Part shown: positions 1 through 14,264 of the stretch, in pieces
Layout of the letters: each line of letters starts with the position of its first letter
Numbering within the stretch: the first letter of the stretch is position 1
Assembly: GCF_020283565.1 (NCBI RefSeq)
Contig: NC_060059.1
Coordinates: forward strand, 5,835,501-5,899,500
Reading direction: 5' to 3'
From: Trifolium pratense
Taxonomy: Eukaryota > Streptophyta > Magnoliopsida > Fabales > Fabaceae
Length of the DNA stretch: 64,000 nt
Position numbers and translations under genes: made by a program
The notes under the pieces: generated by a model
Databases searched by the model: none
The model's input: the letters and a program-made list of their open reading frames with translations, nothing else
Told to the model about the DNA's origin: nothing

Positions 1-1691
1 TCAATGGGCAATAGGTAAAAGGGAATATGAAATAAGTTGTTTTGGATGGTAATAGGAACATCTGGGCAGAATCCTGAACATTCTAAGTGAGAGCCATTAC
101 CAACCATGACGGAAAAGTTTGGTATAGTTTTTGTGGGGATATGAAGGTGCGATGCAATGCGGGGTTGGAGAATGTTGTGGGTGCTGCCAGTATCCACTAA
201 AACAGTAACAATTAGTCCATGTAAGAGTCCTTGAAATTTCAATGATTGGGGTGAAAACTGTCCAGTGAGGGCTTGGGTGGATAGTTGAAAAAAAGCCTCA
301 TTAGTGTCAACTGTAGTTTCCAGTTCAGCTTCAGTAGTTGGTTCCTCAATATCCACATTCTCTTCTTCATCAGCTATAAGTAATAGAAATCGCGGTGTTT
401 TGCATTTGTGTCCCGGTATAAATTTCTCATCACAATGGAAACATAAGCCTTGAGCTCGTCTCTCGTCTCTTTGGGCATTTGTGATCCGTCGAATTGGCAG
501 TTTTGGTGTGGGATTTGTGTTGGAGGAATTATTTTGGGCAGTGTGGTTTTGGGATATATGTGGTGGTAGGTTTGGTTGTAGTTTAGGAGGGGTATGAGCT
601 GTGTTGTTGGTGGTGATAGCATTGGTTGAAAATGGTTTATTAAATTTGGGCTTTGAGTCTTTGATTTTGGATTCAATTAGTTTGGCTAATCCAATTGCTT
701 GGGAAATAACAGTAGGGCGGTGGATTGCAAGTTCGCCACGAATTTCTGGATTCAAACCAGATATAAAACAGTTTAGAATGGCATCTGGTGGTAACCCCAA
801 AATCCGATTACTAATTTTCTCAAATTGGGCTTGATATTCAGCAACAGATCCATGCTGTCTAAGTTTAAATAATTGAGCTTGATGATTTTCATAGGTAGAG
901 GGACCAAATCTTAATTCCAATGCTCTTGAAAATGAATTCCAATCAGAAAATTGATGATTTTGAAACATCCATTTATACCACCCTAATGCTTCGCCTTTCA
1001 TATAAAAAGCAGCCATAGATAAACGATTTGAACATGGTATATTATAATAAGAGAAAAATTGTTCAGATTGAAACAACCATTCTAATGGGTCAGTTCCATC
1101 GAAATGGCTTAATTCCACTTTAGGTGATCGATAGTGTTGGTGGGGAGTGGTGTGAGAATTTTGTGGGGAACTGTTTTGTTGTATAGAGTGGGGGTATGGT
1201 GGGAATTGTTGAACAGCAAATTGGGGTAGTTGTTGTGTTTGGCTGTTGTAGAATGGTGGGGGTGGGAATGGTGGTGGGGGAGGTGTGTTTAGGGTTACAG
1301 TAGGTAGGCTAGTTCTGGTGTGTTGTGTTGGTGTGGGCAGGGTCACGTTAATAGGGTGAGTAGTATGAGTAGTAAAAGATTCAAAACCAGGAGGAACCCA
1401 TGGGGTGGAAGAAGAATTACCTGCAGAATGCAGATCTGACCTTGATTGTACAGTGAGAGATTCCAATTTAGCATCAATTTTATGGAGGAGGGTGCTGAGA
1501 GAATCAACTTTTTCTTCCATATTTTTCTGCTTCTGATTTATCTTGTCGATCTGGTCATGGAAATTCTGATTTGAGGCGGCTAAAGATGCTTCCAAGGCGT
1601 GTTGCTGGTATGCAATACCGTCAAGCAGCTGGTTGTTGTGATGTTTGGTTTCTTCAAGGTCGATGGTAGAAGGGGTAGTGTTTGTGGCCAT
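1..1691 (-). CDS. Ty3/gypsy retrotransposon Gag-protease, partial (3' end outside window)
   Basis: A reading frame opens with ATG at 1689-1691 and stays open for about 563 codons to the left edge, so the protease C-terminus and the rest of pol lie outside. In order: an N-terminal coiled region (residues about 10-75), a Pro/Gln-rich linker, a retrotransposon Gag core (about 195-290, with WLFQSEQFF and KGEALGWYKW), a variant zinc knuckle with Cys417, Cys420, His428 and Cys430 (CFHCDEKFIPGHKC), and an aspartic protease start with Asp500-Thr501-Gly502 in LVDTGSTHNI. Gag packages the element RNA into particles and the protease matures the polyprotein. The knuckle has the CX2CX7HXC spacing common in plant Ty3/gypsy Gags. 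I found no stop in the stretches I translated, so the copy may be young. Host gene capture is unlikely given the Gag-knuckle-protease order. Confidence 0.9.
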   Translation of the reverse strand, partial: MATNTTPSTIDLEETKHHNNQLLDGIAYQQHALEASLAASNQNFHDQIDKINQKQKNMEEKVDSLSTLLHKIDAKLESLTVQSRSDLHSAGNSSSTPWVPPGFESFTTHTTHPINVTLPTPTQHTRTSLPTVTLNTPPPPPFPPPPFYNSQTQQLPQFAVQQFPPYPHSIQQNSSPQNSHTTPHQHYRSPKVELSHFDGTDPLEWLFQSEQFFSYYNIPCSNRLSMAAFYMKGEALGWYKWMFQNHQFSDWNSFSRALELRFGPSTYENHQAQLFKLRQHGSVAEYQAQFEKISNRILGLPPDAILNCFISGLNPEIRGELAIHRPTVISQAIGLAKLIESKIKDSKPKFNKPFSTNAITTNNTAHTPPKLQPNLPPHISQNHTAQNNSSNTNPTPKLPIRRITNAQRDERRAQGLCFHCDEKFIPGHKCKTPRFLLLIADEEENVDIEEPTTEAELETTVDTNEAFFQLSTQALTGQFSPQSLKFQGLLHGLIVTVLVDTGSTHNILQPRIASHLHIPTKTIPNFSVMVGNGSHLECSGFCPDVPITIQNNLFHIPFYLLPI

Positions 1692-1739
1692 TGAGTTATG
1701 CAATGAAAGCACCAATGATGGTAGGTTCTATAGCTATCA

Positions 1740-2024
1740 GAAAATTAAAGCGATGCAAGAAAACTAAAGGAAGGGAAATAACGAAAAATAAAACTGCAAA
1801 TTAGGTTTTTCATACCATTGAATAAAACAAGCTACACTTTAAATACTTAGCTAACCCTAATGGATATGGGCCAGACAATTGGGCCGTGAGCCACTTTGAA
1901 GGAAAAATAATAACTAGTAAATAATATAAAAGAAAATAAAATATGCAGTTATTTAAGAACAAAATCTTGTGTCCAAAAAGGTTTCCTAATAGTTCTTTTG
2001 GGCCTGGAATCCAGCCCGCTATCA
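1740..2024 (-). repeat. probable 5' LTR/leader of the Ty3/gypsy element
   Basis: This is the DNA immediately upstream of the Gag start on the minus strand. It holds a TATA-like TATTTAAA at 1838-1845 (minus), about 150 bases before the ATG. On the minus strand a possible LTR start TGATAGCGGGCTGG lies at the right end (from 2024). Exact LTR borders are not fixed because the partner LTR is outside the window and I could not identify a convincing primer binding site. Confidence 0.35.
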
Positions 2025-3175
2025 GGTTGGTTTCTACATCCTTATAGTAATTTTCTTATGTGGGAGGATGGATTTATGTAGTTGTGATTGAAAGAACACA
2101 TACCATATACCATAAGTGAACTTAAGGTTTAAAAGAACATACACGTGTGCACATCTATGTTTGAGTAGACACGCAATTAATTTTAACATTACATCTTCGC
2201 TCAAAATTTTAATCGAAATTCTAATCTTTAGACTTTCAATCCTCTTTAAGTATAAGTGTTAACACTAACATCTTCATCTAATGTGGATCTCATTTACATC
2301 AAAAGTCTAAAGATTTTTGTTAAAAGAGATCTTTTGCACATATGTGATGTGGAACTCTTGGGAGTATTTGAATTTTAAAAATTGTTATTTCCAATATTAA
2401 ATTTATATATTTTTCTTGTTTAACTAGTAGTACCTTTAAGACATATGTTAATATGAACTAAAAAAGCAGAATAACACGATCCCCATGCATATATATGCTT
2501 ATTGATTCATAAATGGAAAGAAGAAACTATTTGTCCATACTATATGGTCTTAGCAGATAACCGTCCCCATGCCTATGCTTATTGTTTCCTGTCCATCAAG
2601 AAATGTCACAGGCCTTATCTATCTGAAGAATTATAATTAGAATTATACTTGCTAGCAGCACTTCTCTTTCAATTATTATGCATGATTGCAAGTTTCAACT
2701 CTCTCACTCTACACGTATTGAGAAAGTAGAAAGAGAGTCAAATTCATACCAAGCGTAAGTTTTGATATTTTTGTAAAAGAAATTGTAAATTTAGCCTATG
2801 GAAGTTGGTCCAATTGATCGCACTCTACAAGAACGTGAATTCAACTCTCGCATTATCGATGTGAGAGCTTTGTTGATAAATAATTTGTAAGTATCCTTAT
2901 TAGCATTCTCTGAAATCTAACTCACCTAAAAAACTTTTTATACAAAAAAAAGGTGTAAGTTCAGATATAATTACATCTAATATCTTCACAAAGATCCTAA
3001 ACGTACAAACAACGCTCAATTGGTGAGCTAAAGAACACCGAAAATGCACTAACAAGAAGGTCTAGAGTTCAAACCTTACAAACTAACATAAACCAACAAC
3101 ATTCGGCTATCCAAAAATTAAATAGCTATCATAAAAAAATTATCAATTTAAAGTTTATATCCAAAAAATAATATT
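2025..3175. other. intergenic, AT-rich
   Basis: No gene recognised. A weak tRNA-derived SINE-like trace lies at about 3010-3085 (+): a box-A-like GCTCAATTGGTGAGC followed by a box-B-like GGTCTAGAGTTCAAACC, without a clear tail or target duplication. Confidence 0.4.
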
Positions 3176-3268
3176 TAGATCACTGGCGCCGTCTGTGGGA
3201 ATCAAACCCACATAATATTTGCTCTCCATAGATTGTGGGTCCGATTCCACAAACGATGCCAGTGATCC
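3176..3268. repeat. inverted repeat of a retrotransposon PBS-like sequence
   Basis: The left arm (about 3177-3209) reads GATCACTGGCGCCGTCTGTG and onward; the right arm (about 3236-3268) is its reverse complement with a few changes (GATCACTGGCATCGTTTGTG). About 27 bases separate the arms. TGGCGCC followed by a TGTGGGAA context resembles the primer-binding region that follows the LTR in many plant Ty3/gypsy elements. Two head-to-head relics of such a region would explain the structure. Confidence 0.55.
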
Positions 3269-3889
3269 AATTTTAGGTCACAACACTACATTGCTGAAGT
3301 ATTGTCCACTTTGGTAGTTGACTTGAGGAGTGTGAGTATTGTTTATAAACTACCCTTATACTCAAGTTCTAAGCAATGTGGGACTTTTTAGTGTACCAAA
3401 GCATATATAACCATTTACATAATTTGATTCACTAGTTTCAACTATTAATTATAAGATATGCTTCTATGTCAAATGTTATTCACCAAATCCCTTCTATTGC
3501 ACGTCCAAAACAGCATCAAGGGGTTCTCTAGCAATGCCTCCAATAGGATCACTGATCAGCACGATAACACATAGTTCACAGGAGGGTGTTACTCTGGTTT
3601 TGAGATGAAACTCTAGTATCCCAAGTTAGAAAAATGGGACAAAACATTGAAAAGAAAAGCTCCTTTAACAGAGAAGCTAACTATTATTAATTAATACTAT
3701 TATTTATTTAGTTACACACTGATATTTTATTTCTTAAAAGTACATATAAATATCATATTTTACATAGGGAGGACTATGCTCCAAAATGGTAAAATAATCA
3801 AAACTGAAAATGAGCTCAAGTAATAGCATAAGAGTAATGCTCTCAACTTGGAGTAGATTTTTATGAGTGATTGTGGAATTTGTACATTA
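3269..3889. other. 3' flank of the phosphoglucomutase gene with repeat traces
   Basis: No gene. At 3290-3405 there is a segment ending in a CAATGTGGGACTTTTTAG-like motif, distantly similar to the dispersed repeat at 58729-58855. The rest is AT-rich downstream sequence of the phosphoglucomutase gene. Confidence 0.4.
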
Positions 3890-8855
<4,966 letters not shown>

Positions 8856-10343
8856 TGACATTGATCGGTTTTTAAGCACACGAATGTACTATAACACAGC
8901 AATAGAAGACTATTTTCTTTGTGTTTCAATGAAGAGTCAAGAGAGAGTGTTTCTTCTGTTCTGTTTATATCTGTTTCTGTTATTGTTGTTGTCTCTATGA
9001 TACAACTAGGAGGTGTTGAATTTGCTATGTGCCACATGTAACTGGGACACTTATCTTGGGATTCAGCCGAAAATCACGTGACTAAGATTTCATTTGAAAT
9101 TATAGTAAAATAAATAACTATTTCATTATAACTTAAAAGATCTTTAGTATGAAAAATTTTTTAGTACAGTCCACACCTAAGTATTAATGATTAGGCACAA
9201 TTAATTAAATTATTACAAGTTATTAATAATTAAAAATAAGTAATAGAATATTAATAAAACAAATCTTTACAAAATCTGAAAAATAAGGAAATAAATTCTC
9301 ATGTATAGTTTTGTTAAAAAAAGAAATCTCATATATTGTTTTTACGTGCAAATTTTTTGCTTATAGCATATTATTTTTCCTCCCAAATTTTTTTTTGAAA
9401 AAAATTAAATATGAATTAATTATATTTTATTTTTATATTATTTCATATCTATAAACTAATTCAATCTTTAATTTTATTTTATTTTTGACAGGATCAATCG
9501 TTAATTTTATTAAACACTACAAATTGAATCAAATATAAATAAGTTCATCCGCTGTTTTTTTTTATCAAATCGAACCACTTTCTATCAAAAAAATCAAATT
9601 CAACCATAATAGTTTCAATAGCCCCAAAGTTTCAAGAAATATAAGACTGAAAAAAATTATTGATTTTCTTAAAAAAAAATATCAACGTTAATAAAAAAAA
9701 TAACACGTGACTTTTTTTTTTCTTCCTATTTTTCTAGATTTGGTTTAGATTTTGTTTTATTAATATTCAATTAATTATTTTAAATTATTTAATATGTTAA
9801 TGAGTTGTAATGATTTAATTGGTTGTGTTAATCATTAATGTCTAGGTGAAGACTCACCTAAGAATTTCTCTAAATGTTAATAGTCTGGAAGGCAGATTGC
9901 ATTATAAGTAATGGGTGCGTTCGAATACCGCTCACTTCATTTATGACAAAATTTCTAGTCACTAAAGTACTTGAAAAAAAAATGAATGATTAGACTCACT
10001 CGCGTTATAATTGCGAAGAAATAAAATTTTAGATTCTTCTGATTTTTTTTTAATAATATCGTTTATTAGTTATCAATAATCTACAAATAGTAGTTTGGAA
10101 CTTAAAGTATTTTTTTTATGAGGTTGCATGATTTTTTCGTGAACATAATTTGAAAGATAAGGAACGGTTGAGAATTAAGATCCTATTTTTATTCTCATAA
10201 ACCTTTTAAGGTGACATCATCTTAAAATATGATACACAAAATTAATTTTGGACGGATAGAATTTATTTAGGACCTTGTACCCAAAAAGTAAAATCATTTG
10301 GGGCTAACGTATAATTCAGTGTAAATTAATTTTACATTGACAA
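8856..10343. other. 5' flank of phosphoglucomutase and AT-rich intergenic DNA
   Basis: About 8856-9060 is 5' untranslated/promoter sequence of the minus-strand phosphoglucomutase gene; a G-box-like CACGTG-type core (TCACGTGAC) lies near 9075. From 9100 to 10343 the sequence is AT-rich with poly-A/T runs and no gene that I can recognise. Confidence 0.45.
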
Positions 10344-10815
10344 TCTACAATATATTAAAAGAAGATACATATGAAATTACCAATTTGCTCCTATTTCATT
10401 TTTTGACACATAATCATTTTCAAAGGTATTTTGTGTCTTTATTAAAAAAAGTTAGTAGAAAAATGCTAAAAAATTTCTAACATTTCTCAGCAGGATTTGA
10501 GCCCTTAACCTTTTAGTTACACTCCTTATTATATTTACCACTAAGCCATATGATTTAATTTGTTATATTTTTGGAACCATCTACAATATATTAAAAGAAG
10601 ATACATATGAAATCACCAATTTTCCCCTATTTCATTTTTTGACACATAATCATTTTCAAGGGTATTTTGTGTCTTTATTAAAAAAAGTTAGTAGAAAAAT
10701 GCTAAAACATTTCTAACATTTCTCAGCAGGATTTGAACCCTTAACCTTTTAGTTACACTTCTTATTATATTTACTACTAAGCCATATGAATTAATTTGTT
10801 ATATTTTTGGAACTA
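10344..10815 (+). repeat. tandem duplication of the Helitron 5' end (2 x about 236 bp)
   Basis: Copy 1 is 10344-10579 and copy 2 is 10580-10815. Each starts TCTACAATATATTAAAAG and ends TTGTTATATTTTTGGAAC. They differ at roughly a dozen positions. Read on the minus strand each copy contains a box-A-like TGGCTTAGTGGTAA and a box-B-like GGGCTCAAATCC, as in tRNA-derived SINEs. Confidence 0.85.
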
Positions 10816-10974
10816 ATATGAGTTAAATACCCAATTATAACCATAAAACTCCACTTTATTTGTTACTTCTCCCATGATTTTTTTTTTTATCTAAAACTCC
10901 AATTTTTTGTATGTAACCCAAATTCAAATTACCTCATTTTATACAAATTCAATTTTTTTATTAAACAAAAATCA

Positions 10975-11428
10975 ATTAACTGGGCATCGATAAATCCTAT
11001 ACAATCTACTATATAGGCGAATTAATATATGCGGTATTAATTTTCTTTTACTTACTCAATTTAAAATGTTTCTTTACCTTAAAAAATAAAATAAATAACA
11101 TATAGAAATTCACATAAAATTAATAATTATGACCGATGAATGAATATAATGACACATCTACAATATATGAAAAGAAGATACATATTTTTTTGAAGGAAAA
11201 AAGAAGATACATATTTTTTTGAAGGAAAAAAGAAGATACATATCAATTAACTGGGCATCGATAAATCCTATACAATCTACTTTATAGGCGAATTAATATA
11301 TGCAATATTAATTTTGTTTTGCTTACTCAATTTAAAACGTTTCTTTACCTTAAAAAAATAAAATAAATAACATATAGAAATCCGCATAAAATTAATAATT
11401 ATGACCGATGAATGAATATAATGACACA
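10975..11428 (+). repeat. direct repeat inside the Helitron (2 x about 183 bp)
   Basis: The segment beginning CAATTAACTGGGCATCGATA occurs at about 10973-11156 and again at about 11243-11428, nearly identical, each followed by another TCTACAATATATGAAAAG Helitron-end-like sequence (11157 and 11429). A short AAGAAGATACATATTTTTTT unit is additionally reiterated at 11170-11240. Confidence 0.8.
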
Positions 11429-11569
11429 TCTACAATATATGAAAAGAAGATACATTTTTTTTTAAGGAAAAAAGAAGATACATATGAAATCACAAATTTT
11501 CCCCTTTTCATTTTTTGACACATAATCATTTTCAAGGGTATTTTGTGTCATATTTGAAAGTTAATAACT

Positions 11570-13080
11570 AATTTCAATATTTTAATAATACAAGGATCTA
11601 ATTTTTTGTGGGATTTCTGCGAGGCATATGTTTTTACTCTTATTAATGAAGTTTTCAGTTTTTTACTATTTTTTGTGAGACCTATATTTATACTCATATA
11701 TTAATACGAAAATCTACTATTTTTTGTGATTATCAAAGAACTTGTGTTTTTACAAATATATTATGTTGTCTATTTTTTTTAATAATTTTACGGGCTATAT
11801 TTATATTAATACGGGAACCTCTTTTTTTTTGTTATATCTACGAGCCTTATATTTTTACTCCTATATTAATAAAGTTGTTTGTTTTTTTTATTTATAATTT
11901 TACGAGTTATACTCATATATTTATACGGAGACATAATCTTTTGTGTGAATTATGCGGGACCTATATCTATCCTCTTATTAATAAGGTTTCCTGATCTTTA
12001 ATAATTTATGTATAACCTAAATTTATACTCATATTTAATACGGTGACCTAATTATTTTGATGATTGTTGCGAGACCTATATTTTTACTAGCATATTAATA
12101 AGATTGCTTATTTTTTAATAATTTTTACGGGACTATATTCATACTCATATATATATTTATTACAAGGACCTAAGAAAATAAGATACATGTGAAAATCTCA
12201 TGTTACCCCTACTTAATAATTTGACACATCATCACTTTCATGAATATTTTGTGTCATATTTGAAAGTTAGTAAATAATTTCAATATTTTAAAAAATTTCT
12301 TGAGGTGGTTAATTCCATCTTAATATTTTACTCCTTCCGTTTTTTTATAAGTGTTCAGTTAGAATGATAACACTTAATTAATAAAGTGGATTTTTGCACA
12401 TTATCTTCCTATTATACCCTCATCTTAATCCAAGAATAAATTCCTATTTTTTTGCACTTTTTCAAATAAATTTTTGTTTTCAATTTTTTACTATTTTTTT
12501 TAGAGCTATATTTATAATCATATATTAATACGAGAACCTAATCTTTTGTGTGATTTTTGGGGACCTAAGTGTTTTTTTTTGGTACACGGGGACCTATGTG
12601 TTTTACTCATATTAATAAGCTTGTCCATCTTTTATAATATTTGCGGGACCTATATTTATACTCATATTTATATGGAAACTTTTTTGTTTGTGTGGTTTCT
12701 ACGTGACTTATACTTTTAATTATATATTAATTAAGTTGTTTGTAACAAAAATAAAATAAAAATTAAGTTGTCTATTTTTTTTTTTTTCAATTTTACAGGT
12801 TATACTCATATTTAATACGGTGACCTAATTATTTTTATGATTATTGTGAGACCTATATTTTCACATATGATTGCCTATTTTTTAATAATTTTTAGTGACT
12901 ATATTTATACTCATATATTAATACATTGACATAAGTTTTTTGGTGATTTTTCCAAGACCTATGTTTTTACTAATATATTAATAAGATAGCCTATTTTTTT
13001 TCATAATTTTTACATTATCCTTATTTATATTCCTATATTAATATGGAGACCTAAGGTTTTTTGGTAATGATTTTACCATT
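11570..13080. repeat. degenerate two-phase tandem repeat (about 115-bp unit)
   Basis: Motifs of the type GAGACCTATATTTTTACTC and CGGGACCTATATTTATACTC alternate every 55-65 bases, each followed by TATTAATA plus AAGGTTGCC or ACGGAGACC. I count about ten half-units at 11610-12150 and about ten more at 12500-13020. The second block is preceded at 12173 by another copy of the Helitron-end-like segment, so a larger duplication of about 740 bp is superimposed. Confidence 0.7.
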
Positions 13081-13220
13081 GTTCTTTTTCTATTTTTTTA
13101 CCAAATATTATATCCCTTCTATTTTTTTATATTTTAATCAACTTTCCAATAAATTTCATCTTACCAAATGAGGAGCGGCAACGCCGCGACTCCCGTGCGG
13201 ATGCACGGGTGTCATGCTAG

Positions 13221-14264
13221 TTAATAAGAATGGTTCAACGTTTCATGTCATATATAAAAATAAAAATAAAAAGGCACAAAATGAGCGTAGGACCAAAATT
13301 GCAATAAATGGTAAAATAGAGGGACCATAAGTGCAATTAAACAAAAATGTTATTAGAAGAATCGAAATTCAAACACCGAATTCTCCATTTCTTTTGGACA
13401 AAAAAAATACCTACCAAAAGCCTGGCGAGTGGCGACCTCTCACCTGCATGGAATAAACCTCATTGCCCCTGCATTACATAGATCCAAGTTCCAACCACTG
13501 GATATGCAGGTCAACGTACTAGGCAAAGTTTACCTTTCCTCATTTATTGATGTTATTTTTTAGCGGTCTCATCTCTAAATGCTTGAAAGGGAAAACCATT
13601 GATAAATTTAGACATCTAGTGATTACCAAGATCTGGAGTTCAAACTTCAGGACCCCATACAAGTTATTTCCTCATGTTAACCGTCGTAGAAAACAAGGTC
13701 CACGATTACTCTAGCATATTATTTGAATCTTCGATATCATTCGCATCAGTGTCAAGGAGGAAATTTGCACAAAAACATGTTAAGCTTTTTTTTGACAAAA
13801 ACATGTTAAGCTAAAATAAAAATAAAGGAACATATATGTAACACATCAGTTACTAATCCGAACTCCAAATATTTAGCATCTAACACATATATGCCAGAAA
13901 TTTCAACTTTCACTGGGTTACTATAAGTGCTTTTATCATGCACAGTCTACACAATAACTCTAGTCACATTGCCGGCTCTCTACCCAATCCGTGTGATCTT
14001 CCTTCTATAGTCTACACAAAACAATATAAGGGAAACAAATAATAATATATAATAGAAATATACAAATCAGCTCCTTGAATTCTTGTTATTATCTAACTAT
14101 ATCATTCCCTCAGTAGAATCAATAATTCGAGACAAAAAATATCACCTGAAAATCTGGATCCTGTAATAGGAGCTCGTTCCTTTTCAATTTGGCCCACAGC
14201 AGTTCATTACTGTGGAATAAAAGAACCCTCAACTCAAAGCCACAAGTAATCCCTACGTTTCTGC
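13221..14264. other. intergenic, 3' flank of the O-fucosyltransferase-family gene
   Basis: No gene recognised. The part nearest 14264 should include the 3' untranslated region of the minus-strand gene. A short box-B-like sequence (GGAGTTCAAACTTC) at about 13635 may be a SINE relic. Confidence 0.4.

Larger units (their letters stand above)
10344..13220 (+). mobile_element. non-autonomous Helitron
   Basis: The right end has the Helitron 3' signature: a perfect hairpin CCCGTGC-GGAT-GCACGGG (13192-13209), seven bases, then CTAG (13217-13220), followed by host T. A second GC-rich stem, GCGGC-AAC-GCCGC, lies just upstream near 13175. The left end begins with TC (TCTACAATATATTAAAAG) preceded by host A, matching insertion between A and T without target duplication. 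There is no Rep/helicase frame, so it must move by an enzyme made elsewhere. The 5'-terminal sequence recurs at 10580, 11157 and 11429, so the true left end could be any of these; I chose the outermost. Confidence 0.72.

Noticed and set aside
1804..1817. Possible initiator-tRNA-Met primer binding site for the Ty3/gypsy element (TGGTATGAAAAACC on the minus strand)
   Set aside because: Only the first six bases match well, and it lies so close to the TATA-like box that the LTR would have no room for R and U5.
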